This document shows, piece after piece, positions 7,887 to 16,104 of a DNA stretch of 44,611 nucleotides. Positions within the stretch are counted from its first letter, which is position 1; each line of letters opens with the position of its first letter. The DNA comes from Bacteroidota bacterium. Lineage in GTDB: Bacteria; Bacteroidota; Bacteroidia; AKYH767-A; 2013-40CM-41-45. Location of the stretch: contig SHNE01000008.1 of assembly GCA_004295015.1 (NCBI GenBank), forward strand, positions 1-44,611, given 5' to 3'. The notes beneath the pieces are model-generated. The model saw only the letters and a program-made list of their open reading frames with translations. It was not told the origin of the DNA and ran no database searches. The position numbers were made by a program, and so were the translations under genes.

Positions 7887-8753
7887 ATGCCGAGAAAAAT
7901 TAAATCAGGACTCATTCAAATGAGTTTGCCATTAACAGAAGGCGAAGGAAGTATTCCGGAAATTGTAAATGCCATGGTGCAGAAGCACATTCCCTTCATT
8001 GAGGAAGCAGGAAAAAAAGGGGTACAGATTCTTTGTCTCCAGGAAATTTTCAACACGCCATATTTTTGTCCGGGACAAGATCGTAAATGGTACGAGTCTG
8101 CAGAAACTGTTCCGGGTCCAACGACTGAACTTATGCAAACCTATGCAAAGAAGTACAACATGGTTATCATCGTTCCGATTTATGAAAAGGAGCAGGAAGG
8201 TGTTTTATACAATACTGCTGCCGTGATTGATGCTGATGGAACTTACCTTGGTAAATACAGAAAGAATCATATTCCACACACTTCAGGTTTCTGGGAAAAG
8301 TTTTTCTTTAAACCGGGAAATTTAGGTTATCCTGTTTTCAAAACGAAGTATGCTACTATCGGCGTGTATATTTGCTATGATCGTCATTTTCCTGAAGGTG
8401 CAAGAATTTTTGGATTGAATGGTGCGGAGATTGTTTACAATCCTTCTGCTACTGTAGCAGGACTTTCACAATACCTTTGGAAATTAGAACAACCGGCTCA
8501 TGCTGCCGCTAACGGTTATTTCATGGGTTGTATCAATCGAGTAGGCGAAGAGAAGCCCTGGAATCTAGGCAAGTTTTACGGTTCGTCTTATTTCGTGGAT
8601 CCACGCGGACAAATATTTGCTCAGGCATCAGAAGATAAAGACGAATTGCTCATCGCAGAGTTCGATCTTGATATGATTGCTGAAGTTCGTTCAACCTGGC
8701 AGTTTTTCCGTGACCGACGTCCGGAGACCTATGAAAAGATTACAGAGCTCTAG
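7887..8753 (+). CDS. Beta-ureidopropionase (nitrilase superfamily)
   Basis: A 288-residue carbon-nitrogen hydrolase that would convert N-carbamoyl-beta-alanine to beta-alanine, CO2 and ammonia. The catalytic triad is visible: Glu53 in CLQEIFNTPYF, Lys126 in KYRKNHIPH, and Cys163 in GVYICYDRHFPEGAR. The PYFCPGQD and HIPHTSGFWEKFFFKPG stretches resemble eukaryotic-type ureidopropionases and N-carbamoylputrescine amidases. Many bacteria use the unrelated M20-type carbamoylase for this step, so the nitrilase form is worth noting. It follows dihydropyrimidinase directly, which is the main reason for choosing this substrate. N-carbamoylputrescine amidase is the main alternative. Confidence 0.92.
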   Translation: MPRKIKSGLIQMSLPLTEGEGSIPEIVNAMVQKHIPFIEEAGKKGVQILCLQEIFNTPYFCPGQDRKWYESAETVPGPTTELMQTYAKKYNMVIIVPIYEKEQEGVLYNTAAVIDADGTYLGKYRKNHIPHTSGFWEKFFFKPGNLGYPVFKTKYATIGVYICYDRHFPEGARIFGLNGAEIVYNPSATVAGLSQYLWKLEQPAHAAANGYFMGCINRVGEEKPWNLGKFYGSSYFVDPRGQIFAQASEDKDELLIAEFDLDMIAEVRSTWQFFRDRRPETYEKITEL

Positions 8754-8813
8754 TTTAATAATGAGTAAATACAACTGAGTTTTTAGAATCAGATTACAGG
8801 AATGAAAAATTTT

Positions 8814-8860
8814 GCCACGAATGCACGAATAAAAGCCATAAAAATTCGTGCATTCGTGGC
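8814..8860. repeat. 47-bp inverted-repeat element with short loop
   Basis: GCCACGAATGCACGAAT (8814-8830) and ATTCGTGCATTCGTGGC (8844-8860) are exact 17-bp inverted arms around a 13-base spacer. It lies in the 210-bp gap between the ureidopropionase and preT genes and would form a strong hairpin in RNA. The same arms recur at 42892-43011 and in the terminal array. Confidence 0.85.
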
Positions 8861-8963
8861 AACAAATAAGCCCTCTATGAAAGGGAAATTATTATTAAAA
8901 CCAGAGCACAAGTGTAGCTATAGTATGCTCAATTCTTAATTCTATTCTTCAATACGAATTTCC

Positions 8964-10289
8964 ATGTCAGAATATAAAGCCCCCAAATCAGAAAAGGATT
9001 TTGAAGAGAATTTCAGCCAGATAAAACCGCTGATGTCTGATTCAGAAGCTTATTATGAAAGTTCCCGTTGCCTTTTTTGTTACGACGCACCATGCGTAAC
9101 TGCATGTCCGACCGGCATAGATATTCCATTGTTCATTCGTCAGATTAACACTGATAATTCTTTAGGTGCAGCTAAAACCATTTACGATTCAAATACATTT
9201 GGATATGCCTGCGGAAAAGTTTGTCCGACGGAAGTATTATGCGAAGGTGCATGTGTCTATAATCATCAGGATGTAAAACCAATTGAGATCGGAAGGCTTC
9301 AAAGTTTTGCAACAGGAAAGGCTATAGAGAAGAACCATAAAATTTATACAACAGGAAAACCTAATGGAAAAAAGGTGGCTATTATTGGAGCTGGTCCTGC
9401 TGGGATTTCCTGTGCCTGTGATTTGAGAATGTATGGCTGCGAGGTAGATGTTTATGAAGCGAAAGATCAACCTTCAGGCCTTACCGTTTATGGAGTAGCT
9501 CCATATAAGATTACTAATAAGGAAGCTCTGGATGAAATGGTTTATCTGGAAAAGCAGTTTGGCTACAAAGTTCATTACAGGAAACCAATTCTGAATAAAG
9601 CAGATTTAGAAAATCTCGAGAAAAAATACGATGCCATTTTTATTGGAATCGGATTAGGTTCCACTTCTTCTTTGAATATTAACGGTGAGAATCTTGAGAA
9701 CTGCATAGGAGCTACAGAATTTGTAGAAGAATTGAGAATGAAGCATCATAAGGTATCTGTCCCTGCTAAAGTAATTGTGCTTGGAGGAGGAAATACTGCC
9801 ATGGATGCTGCATCGGAAAGCGCACGCATGGGTTCGGAAAAAGTTATTCTTGCATACCGCCGTTCTAAAGAAGCTATGGGAGCATATGAATTTGAATATG
9901 ATCTTGCCAAAGGTGTTGGAGTGAAGGGAATGTTTAACGTTTCGCCTGTTGAAATTCTGGGCAATGGGAAAGTAGAAGGCGTAAAATTCATCCGCACACA
10001 AGATGTAAACGGTAAGCTTGAAAATATTGCAGGGTCAGAATTTACAGAAGCTTGTGATTGGGTAATCAAAGCAACCGGACAGTCAAAGCAAGTTGAATTA
10101 TTGAAATTAATAAGTGGAATGGAATTGGATGGCAAAGGAAGAATCCTTGTTGATCCAAAAACGTTTGTTACAAAGAACCCAAAATACTTCGCTGCAGGAG
10201 ATGCCGTTAGTGGAGGACAAGAAGTCGTTAACGCAGTTGCTGATGGAAGACGTGCTGCAAAAGGTATCATGGATTCAATAATGAAATAA
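8964..10289 (+). CDS. preT: NAD(P)-dependent dihydropyrimidine dehydrogenase, PreT subunit
   Basis: A 441-residue flavoprotein that feeds electrons from NAD(P)H to PreA for reduction of uracil or thymine. It corresponds to the N-terminal part of eukaryotic dihydropyrimidine dehydrogenase. Two cysteine clusters sit at the N-terminus: Cys36/39/44/48 (CLFCYDAPCVTACP) and Cys83/87/93/97 (CGKVCPTEVLCEGAC). An FAD-binding GAGPAG follows at 142-147, and a second dinucleotide motif, LGGGNTAMDAA, near 272. A closing FAD motif, KYFAAGDAV, lies near the end. The gene lies 21 bp upstream of preA, the standard pairing. PreT could also act as a glutamate-synthase-like small subunit in other contexts, but the partner settles it. 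Confidence 0.96.
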   Translation: MSEYKAPKSEKDFEENFSQIKPLMSDSEAYYESSRCLFCYDAPCVTACPTGIDIPLFIRQINTDNSLGAAKTIYDSNTFGYACGKVCPTEVLCEGACVYNHQDVKPIEIGRLQSFATGKAIEKNHKIYTTGKPNGKKVAIIGAGPAGISCACDLRMYGCEVDVYEAKDQPSGLTVYGVAPYKITNKEALDEMVYLEKQFGYKVHYRKPILNKADLENLEKKYDAIFIGIGLGSTSSLNINGENLENCIGATEFVEELRMKHHKVSVPAKVIVLGGGNTAMDAASESARMGSEKVILAYRRSKEAMGAYEFEYDLAKGVGVKGMFNVSPVEILGNGKVEGVKFIRTQDVNGKLENIAGSEFTEACDWVIKATGQSKQVELLKLISGMELDGKGRILVDPKTFVTKNPKYFAAGDAVSGGQEVVNAVADGRRAAKGIMDSIMK

Positions 10290-10310
10290 TTTTTTAGAAA
10301 AGACGAAGCA

Positions 10311-11660
10311 ATGGCAAATCTTAAAACAAATCTCGCAGGTATAAAATCACCTAACCCTTTCTGGCTCGCATCGGCACCGCCAACAAATAGTGGTTATCAG
10401 ATCATGAAAGCATTTGATGCCGGATGGGGTGGAGCAGTTTGGAAAACACTTGGTGTTCCTGTTGTGAATGTGTCCAGCCGTTATGGCGCAGTGAATCACC
10501 GTGACAATCGTATGGTTGGTTTTAATAATATTGAACTTATCACCGATCGTCCATTAGCTGATAACCTGCGTGAAATTGAAGAAGTAAAAAAGCGTTTTCC
10601 TGATCATGCCGTGATTGCATCATTAATGGTGGAGACAAAAGAAGAATGGCACCAGATCGTAAAAGATGTTGAGAACGCAGGATCTGATGGTATCGAATTA
10701 AATTTTGGTTGCCCGCATGGAATGTGTGAGCGCGGAATGGGTTCAGCAGTCGGACAAGAACCAAAAGTTTTAAAAACTATTGTGTCCTGGGTTAAGGAAG
10801 TTGCCAAAGTTCCGGTTATTGTAAAGCTTACACCAAATATTTCAGACATCACAAGACCTGGTCTGGCTGCTGTAGAAGGTGGGGGTGATGCTATCTCATT
10901 GATCAATACAATTCAAAGTATTGTTGGTGTTGATATAGATAAATTTGTTCCTTATCCCATCGTCGATGGAAAAAGTACCAACGGAGGATATTGCGGTCCT
11001 GCCGTAAAACCGATTGCATTAAATATGCTCAAGAATTGCGCGCAGCATCCCGGAATCAATATTCCTATATCCGGAATCGGTGGAGTGGAGAACTGGCGTG
11101 ATGCCGTAGAATTTATTTTACTTGGCGCTACATCTGTACAGGTTTGTACTGCAGTCATGCATTATGGTTTTGGAATCATTCGTGAACTTGTTTCCGGACT
11201 TGAGAGGTATATGGATGAGAAAGGATTCCAAACATTGGATGATTTCAGAGGGAAGGCTCTACCGAATATCATGCATTGGGAAGATTTGAATCTGAAATAC
11301 AAAGTTGTTGCCAATATCAATAAAGATAAATGCATCGGTTGCCAACTGTGTTATACAGCTTGTGAAGACGGAGCCCATCAGGCCATAGGTTTATCCGGTG
11401 ACATGACCGATCGCAAACCATTTATCATCGAAGAAAATTGCGTTGGATGTAATCTTTGCTCATTGGTTTGTCCGGTTGAAGACTGCATTTCCATGGATCG
11501 AAAAGATGATGGTAAAGAAACTCTCACCTGGAAAGACAGAACGCTTGCCGGAAATATTCCCACAACATTTAATGATCCATTGGCAGGTGGTTTGCATCAT
11601 TGGGTACCTCAGCCTGAAGAGGCGCTCACTAAAGCGAAGCCTAAACATTATAGTTTATAG
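10311..11660 (+). CDS. preA: NAD(P)-dependent dihydropyrimidine dehydrogenase, PreA subunit
   Basis: A 449-residue catalytic subunit that reduces uracil or thymine to the dihydro form on FMN. The first 330 residues form a dihydroorotate-dehydrogenase-like barrel with NFGCPHGMCERGMG (Cys134, Cys139), KLTPNISDI, GGYCGPAVKPIALNM and SGIGGVENWRDA. Two [4Fe-4S] motifs follow: Cys341/344/347/351 (CIGCQLCYTAC) and Cys377/380/383/387 (CVGCNLCSLVCP). The domain order and sequence closely resemble E. coli PreA as I remember it. It carries AVGQ where human DPYD has ACGQ, as I believe the E. coli protein also does. It is the last pathway gene in the cluster. Confidence 0.97.
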   Translation: MANLKTNLAGIKSPNPFWLASAPPTNSGYQIMKAFDAGWGGAVWKTLGVPVVNVSSRYGAVNHRDNRMVGFNNIELITDRPLADNLREIEEVKKRFPDHAVIASLMVETKEEWHQIVKDVENAGSDGIELNFGCPHGMCERGMGSAVGQEPKVLKTIVSWVKEVAKVPVIVKLTPNISDITRPGLAAVEGGGDAISLINTIQSIVGVDIDKFVPYPIVDGKSTNGGYCGPAVKPIALNMLKNCAQHPGINIPISGIGGVENWRDAVEFILLGATSVQVCTAVMHYGFGIIRELVSGLERYMDEKGFQTLDDFRGKALPNIMHWEDLNLKYKVVANINKDKCIGCQLCYTACEDGAHQAIGLSGDMTDRKPFIIEENCVGCNLCSLVCPVEDCISMDRKDDGKETLTWKDRTLAGNIPTTFNDPLAGGLHHWVPQPEEALTKAKPKHYSL

Positions 11661-11684
11661 TTTCCTTAAATTTTCGAAGCTATA

Positions 11685-13088
11685 ATGACTCTCGGAACCG
11701 GAACTAGAAAAATAATTAAGGACATCCGATTCTGGATATTATTATTTTTTCTGCTTCGGCTTATCGGAATTGAAAACCCTCCTTTAGAAATCAGTCATAA
11801 CTGGCGGCAATCTCTCACAAATATGATTGCCCGAAATTTTGTGGAGACCGATGCAAATATTTTGTATCCACGAATTGACATGGCCGGTAATGCAAGCGGA
11901 ATAATTGGCTCGGAATTTCCTTTCTTCAATTACCTGATTTACCTTTTATCTTTAGCATTTGGATTTGATCATTGGTATGGCAGATTAATCAACCTCATTG
12001 TTTCAAGTTTCGGGATATATTTCTTCTACAGATTGGTTGAGAAGCTTTGTAATGCCAGAATTGCTTTCAACGCTGCGATAGTGTTATTAGCTTCCATCTG
12101 GTTTGCATTTTCCCGAAAAGTCATGCCGGATACATTTAGCGTATCCTTTGTGATCATAGGCTTATTCTACTGCTATGATTATCTGATAAGCGGATCCAAA
12201 TGGAAATTATTATTGTACTTCTGCTTTGCTAGCCTAGGCATGCTCTGTAAAATTCCGGCATTATGCCTCTTGTCACCATTAGCCATTTTGCTCTTTATAG
12301 ATACGATTGATCAGAGAAGGAAGATTCATGTATACTTAATAAGTCTGATCAGTATAATAACAGTCTCATTATGGTATTTCTATTGGGTCCCGCATCTTTT
12401 AGCCACTTATAATTATCCACTCTACTTTCCCAAAGGCATAATGGAAGGGATCAAGGAGATTCTTCCATTACTTCCACAGCTATTTGAAAAATTCTATTTC
12501 AGTTCACTTAGCTCTTACGTGGCTTTTGCCTTCTTCATAGTGGGAATAGTTTTGTTGATTCGCAGTAAGGACAAACAGCTAAAATTCGGTATTGGATTAA
12601 TAACTCTTGTTTTTTTAATTTTTGTAATAAAGACAGGATCAATATTCCCCTTGCACAATTATTATATTATTCCTTTTACTCCCGTAATGGCATTGATAGC
12701 AGGTTACGGGATAGAAAAGTTTTCTCTAAAGTATCAATACCTGATTATAATCTTGATTTCTTTTGAAGGTATCGCCAATCAACAACATGATTTTTTCATC
12801 AAAGATTCTGAGAAGTATAAATTATCTCTGGAAGTTATTGCTGATACCTATATAGGAAAGAATAAATTGGTTGTAATCAATGGCGGACAATCACCACAGC
12901 AAATTTATTTCCTTCACCGAAAAGGCTGGACAGTAGAAAGTGATTTTATCAATAAAGAAAATCTGGATAGTCTGAAAACCTTAGGAGCTTCATTTTTTAT
13001 TCTGAATAAGAAGGTGTTTGATACCAATATCGAATACTACTCCTTATTGGCATCAACGGAAAGCTTTAACATATATAAAATTGAATAG
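11685..13088 (+). CDS. GT-C type membrane glycosyltransferase (ArnT/PMT-like)
   Basis: A 467-residue polytopic membrane protein with about ten hydrophobic segments, resembling family 39 / ArnT-like lipid-linked sugar transferases. Supporting signs are a short cytoplasmic lead, a first helix, an acidic and aromatic loop with SHNWRQ and DMAG, then GSEFPFFNYLIYLL and WYGRLINLIVSS, and a soluble C-terminal tail. The donor and acceptor are unknown. It begins 24 bp after preA on the same strand and may be transcribed with it, but nothing links it to pyrimidine metabolism. No terminator is visible between them. Family assignment is by general pattern, not by a diagnostic motif. Confidence 0.7.
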   Translation: MTLGTGTRKIIKDIRFWILLFFLLRLIGIENPPLEISHNWRQSLTNMIARNFVETDANILYPRIDMAGNASGIIGSEFPFFNYLIYLLSLAFGFDHWYGRLINLIVSSFGIYFFYRLVEKLCNARIAFNAAIVLLASIWFAFSRKVMPDTFSVSFVIIGLFYCYDYLISGSKWKLLLYFCFASLGMLCKIPALCLLSPLAILLFIDTIDQRRKIHVYLISLISIITVSLWYFYWVPHLLATYNYPLYFPKGIMEGIKEILPLLPQLFEKFYFSSLSSYVAFAFFIVGIVLLIRSKDKQLKFGIGLITLVFLIFVIKTGSIFPLHNYYIIPFTPVMALIAGYGIEKFSLKYQYLIIILISFEGIANQQHDFFIKDSEKYKLSLEVIADTYIGKNKLVVINGGQSPQQIYFLHRKGWTVESDFINKENLDSLKTLGASFFILNKKVFDTNIEYYSLLASTESFNIYKIE

Positions 13089-13146
13089 TACAAGAAATTC
13101 TGCTTTTGCGATTTTATAGTTCCTAATAAAATAGAGGGCTTTCGAA

Positions 13147-13446
13147 TCAAGCTATATGTTGACGCAACAATGTTTCAAGTTGCGCAGCCTGTACCACCCC
13201 GGACTGTCTCCATTTAATCTCGCCTTTCTTAAAGATGATCAATGTAGGAACGCCCTGTACATTATAGAATTGTGCTGCTTCAGGGTTTCGATCGACGTCT
13301 ACTTTTAAAATTGTCGCTTCATCCCCGATTCGTTTAGCCAGGTCTTCGAGAATAGGAGCCATCATCTTGCAAGGGCCACACCATTCGGCGCTGAAGTCTA
13401 CCAAGACAGGCTTATCAGCATTTATTATTTCGCGAAACTTTGCCAT
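13147..13446 (-). CDS. trxA: Thioredoxin
   Basis: A 99-residue cytoplasmic thioredoxin with the classical active site WCGPCK (Cys23, Cys26), preceded by VLVDFSAE, and the cis-proline motif [12 protein letters not shown]. Length is normal for a complete single-domain thioredoxin, with no signal peptide. It is the third gene of a minus-strand run (ArsR regulator, rhodanese lipoprotein, thioredoxin), 21 bp after the rhodanese. That context suggests a role in persulfide or disulfide handling rather than only general reduction. Confidence 0.95.
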   Translation of the reverse strand: MAKFREIINADKPVLVDFSAEWCGPCKMMAPILEDLAKRIGDEATILKVDVDRNPEAAQFYNVQGVPTLIIFKKGEIKWRQSGVVQAAQLETLLRQHIA

Positions 13447-13467
13447 GTGCTTTTATTATATGTGTTG

Positions 13468-13878
13468 TTAATTTACTACCTCATACCCTTTTTCCTGCCA
13501 GCCTAATATTCCACCACTCAGGTTAATTACTTTTTTAAAGCCCATGCCTTCCATTATTTCTGCGGAAGAGGAACTTCGTTTACCCGATCTGCAATAAACC
13601 TCATAGGTCTTTGTTTTATCAAGCTTTTCTAGCTCAGCTTTAAAGTTTTCACTGCGGAAGTCAATGTTTATTGCTCCGGGAATATGACCTTCATTGAATT
13701 CTTCGGGTGTGCGTACATCAAGAAGTACACCTTCCTTCGCATCTACCAATTTTTTAAATTCCTGTGATTCTACAGAAATTACTGCAGCATCTTTATTTTG
13801 TGTTGTTTGCTGGCAAGAAGCACTGCCAAAAAGTAAGCTGAGAGCTAATGCCGGAAGAAGGAAGTTAAGTTTTTTCAT
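13468..13878 (-). CDS. Rhodanese-like exported lipoprotein
   Basis: A 136-residue single-domain sulfurtransferase. The N-terminus is a hydrophobic signal ending GSASC, with Cys22 as a probable lipidated residue, although Ser at the -3 position is an imperfect lipobox. The rhodanese domain covers about residues 34-136: LLDVRTPEEFNEGHIPGAINID, then the active loop CRSGKRS with Cys96. I place the start at the ATG at 13878 because it opens the signal peptide; the frame extends upstream to 13953 without homology-like sequence. The domain would lie in the periplasm or at the outer membrane. It sits between the ArsR-type regulator and thioredoxin, consistent with a sulfane-sulfur response. Confidence 0.9.
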   Translation of the reverse strand: MKKLNFLLPALALSLLFGSASCQQTTQNKDAAVISVESQEFKKLVDAKEGVLLDVRTPEEFNEGHIPGAINIDFRSENFKAELEKLDKTKTYEVYCRSGKRSSSSAEIMEGMGFKKVINLSGGILGWQEKGYEVVN

Positions 13879-13918
13879 TTTAATTATTTTTTGTGTTATT
13901 AAAATTGTTTTTATCTGT

Positions 13919-14212
13919 TTACATATTGCAATCACACTTCTCAATAGCTTCAATTATTTTAAGAAGTTCTTTTTCTTTGAGTGAATAGAAAATCGAAGTT
14001 CCCTCACGTTCTGATTTCAGCAAGCCTTTAATGCGCATATTGCTCAGGTGGTGCGAAACTAAACTTTGTTCACACTCAAGGCTTCTGCAAATATCATTGA
14101 CACCCATTTTACCTTTTTTATCCAGCAATTGAATCACAGCCAAACGAGTAGGATGCGCAATCGTTTTTAAAATATATGCAGCTTTTTCAAGCTTCTGTTT
14201 TTGAACTTTCAT
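13919..14212 (-). CDS. ArsR-family winged-helix regulator
   Basis: A 97-residue DNA-binding repressor. The winged-helix signature is clear: AHPTRLAVIQLL, then ECEQSLVSHHLSNMRIKGLLKSEREGTSIFYSL. Four cysteines are present (42, 47, 93, 95), with a C-terminal CDC. Cys42 aligns with the last cysteine of the ArsR CVCDLC motif by my manual alignment; the other metal-binding positions are not conserved. With rhodanese and thioredoxin downstream, a thiol or persulfide sensor of the BigR/SqrR kind is plausible but unproven. The start at 14212 fits the family; the frame extends to 14248. A palindrome over a candidate promoter lies directly upstream, suggesting autoregulation. Confidence 0.9.
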   Translation of the reverse strand: MKVQKQKLEKAAYILKTIAHPTRLAVIQLLDKKGKMGVNDICRSLECEQSLVSHHLSNMRIKGLLKSEREGTSIFYSLKEKELLKIIEAIEKCDCNM

Positions 14213-14225
14213 AATCTTCTCTTTG

Positions 14226-14250
14226 CAAATATATGAAAATATGATCATAT
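14226..14250 (-). promoter_or_regulatory. Candidate promoter and operator of the ArsR operon
   Basis: On the minus strand TATATTTG (14233 to 14226) matches the Bacteroidota -7 element TAnnTTTG. Just upstream, ATATGATCATAT at 14239-14250 is an exact 12-bp palindrome. That position would let a bound repressor block the promoter. I saw no clear -33 TTG at the usual distance. Confidence 0.45.
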
Positions 14251-14328
14251 ATTATATATGACATTCATCAGATTTCATAAAGGTTTGTAAATCAAGAAGA
14301 TAAGATCAAAAGATTATTTCAGATCGTT

Positions 14329-15747
14329 TTAATACAACGACCCAAAGGCAGGGCAATCCGGGTCTCTGCTACGGAATGTCAGATTGCAGAGGTTGAATTT
14401 TATCCCAAAGAAAAAGTCAAAAGTATATACATTGCTGAGATTTACCCATTCAAGTAATCGATCTGTTCCTATGATAAAGAATGCATACCTGAATCCAATG
14501 CCGGCGGCCGGTCTTTGATATTCGAACAGAGAAACATTTCCATTTACTTCCCAGCGTCTTTTCTCATAGCGTGCTGAAAAATTCAATTGATTTCCGCGAG
14601 CAACCTGATTGGGTGCAAAGCGAATTCTGTTTACCCAACTCACATTGGCAAAGATTCTTGGTGTGAATGCATAGTCAAATTGTACACTAATCGCTGTTGG
14701 TGTAATCATTGAGAAATTCTTCGACTCACCAACATATGCGCCATTGATCTGGGAGCTGAGCAATGTATCAAGTCCATAAGCGGATGTTACTTCCACGGAG
14801 TCGACACCATTCCAAATTCTGTCTGTATTAGAACTTAGCTCAAGTTTCCCGGCATCTTTGAAAAAATGTATAAGACCAAGGTCTAACAAACTGAAACCAA
14901 TTCTGTAATTATACTTCTTGACATTATCAGCGATTTTTCTGCACTCATAACCGGAAGATCTTCTTTTATTTACATAGGTAAGTCCCAAAGTAGTTCCTAA
15001 TCCGATACCACGTAAACCAAAAAGTGCAGCGCTTCCGGATGTCCCGGCACTGTGTGCAAAAGTTGCATCCAAACTATGAATAAGCATGCTGGATGTATCC
15101 TGAACCGTATAGTCAAAGTTCCTGACGTCCAGATACGCTCCATTCATTCCTAAAAGTAAGTTCGCAGTTAGCGCTGCTTTCAAATAATGATTTTCTGATT
15201 CACGCAAAACTTTTCCATATGTTCCTCCTAATTCAAACCAGCCCAGCCATGCGGCATTGAATCGCTCACTCGAATTCCTTATTCCAAATCCGGCCGGGTA
15301 AGCATATTTTTCATAAACAAATTTACTGAAATGAGAAGGGGCATTGAGTACACTGAATTCATTTCGGTAGGCCGTGTGGATTCCCCAGGATTTCTCCTCA
15401 AGTACCCTGATATAAGACGGCCCAATCACCAATAGATGCCCGAATCCTTTTGTATTTCTACCTGTGAATTTGTCCTGAACTATTCTTTCAGTCCCAACAT
15501 TTCCACCAATCGCCTTGAATAGTATGCCTTCCTTTTTTGGAATATACACATAGTTATTTTGCAGAAATACATCTAATGCGATGAGATTGATATCATACTT
15601 ATACGGTGCTCCTACGATACTTGAAGGATTGAGAAAAATTCCCATGTTCCCTGCATAGTTGCTATTGCTGATGCCCCACATCTCCTGCGCCTTAACGGAG
15701 TGTATACATGGAAAAAGTAAAAGTAGAAAAATCAATGTTTTTTTCAC
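14329..15747 (-). CDS. DUF5723-like outer-membrane protein
   Basis: A 472-residue exported protein of a type common in Bacteroidota (DUF5723-like). The signal peptide MKKTLIFLLLLFPCIHSVKA is followed by Q-E-M-W and a region, GISNSNYAGNMGIFLNPSSI, typical of that family. The remainder alternates hydrophobic and polar residues in many short stretches, with aromatic residues at strand ends (GIGFRYAFFIIG, VYTFDFFFGIKF), as expected of an outer-membrane beta-barrel. Its molecular function is unknown. It is transcribed alone on the minus strand, with 357 bp of non-coding sequence upstream. Confidence 0.75.
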   Translation of the reverse strand: MKKTLIFLLLLFPCIHSVKAQEMWGISNSNYAGNMGIFLNPSSIVGAPYKYDINLIALDVFLQNNYVYIPKKEGILFKAIGGNVGTERIVQDKFTGRNTKGFGHLLVIGPSYIRVLEEKSWGIHTAYRNEFSVLNAPSHFSKFVYEKYAYPAGFGIRNSSERFNAAWLGWFELGGTYGKVLRESENHYLKAALTANLLLGMNGAYLDVRNFDYTVQDTSSMLIHSLDATFAHSAGTSGSAALFGLRGIGLGTTLGLTYVNKRRSSGYECRKIADNVKKYNYRIGFSLLDLGLIHFFKDAGKLELSSNTDRIWNGVDSVEVTSAYGLDTLLSSQINGAYVGESKNFSMITPTAISVQFDYAFTPRIFANVSWVNRIRFAPNQVARGNQLNFSARYEKRRWEVNGNVSLFEYQRPAAGIGFRYAFFIIGTDRLLEWVNLSNVYTFDFFFGIKFNLCNLTFRSRDPDCPAFGSLY

Positions 15748-16104
15748 GCCTTTAAGATGGGAAAATTAATTAAGAGAAATATAGGACTTCTCAAATGATA
15801 TGAACGACAAAATTACTTAGATATTGAATGAGACCTGACCAGATGAATGTGCCAGGATGGTTTGTCTATCTAATTAAAGCACTATCTTCTTTGTTTCCGA
15901 CATTTAGAGTGAATTTAGACCGGGAATCCTAAAAACCCTGAGTGTTACCTTTTCGCATTTAGGCACAAATTCCGATAGCTTTTATTCCTGCATTAGAGGC
16001 AAAAAAATTGCTTTGATATTGACATGATTTTTGTAAAATGGAATATTGAGCCACGATTAATAGGCTTGTGAACTTTAATTTGAGTGACGGCTTATTACAA
16101 GCAT
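15748..16104. other. Non-coding 357-bp intergenic region
   Basis: No supportable gene was found. A degenerate relative of the repeat arm, ATTCCTGCATTAGAGGC, lies at 15984-16000. A 29-codon open frame at 15843-15932 on the plus strand has no other support. The promoter of the outer-membrane protein gene must lie here, but I could not identify it. Confidence 0.5.

Noticed and set aside
8802..8939. 45-codon open frame on the plus strand between the ureidopropionase and preT genes
   Set aside because: It simply reads through the inverted repeat at 8814-8860 and has no independent coding signal.
9746..10270. 174-codon open frame antisense to preT
   Set aside because: Proline/serine-rich shadow of a clearly real gene, with no recognisable domain.
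337..13088. A dedicated transcriptional regulator for the pyrimidine cluster
   Set aside because: None of the genes in this run has a DNA-binding domain; any regulator must lie outside the window.
15843..15932. 29-codon open frame in the 357-bp gap upstream of the outer-membrane protein gene
   Set aside because: Too short and without recognisable build; composition does not separate it from chance.
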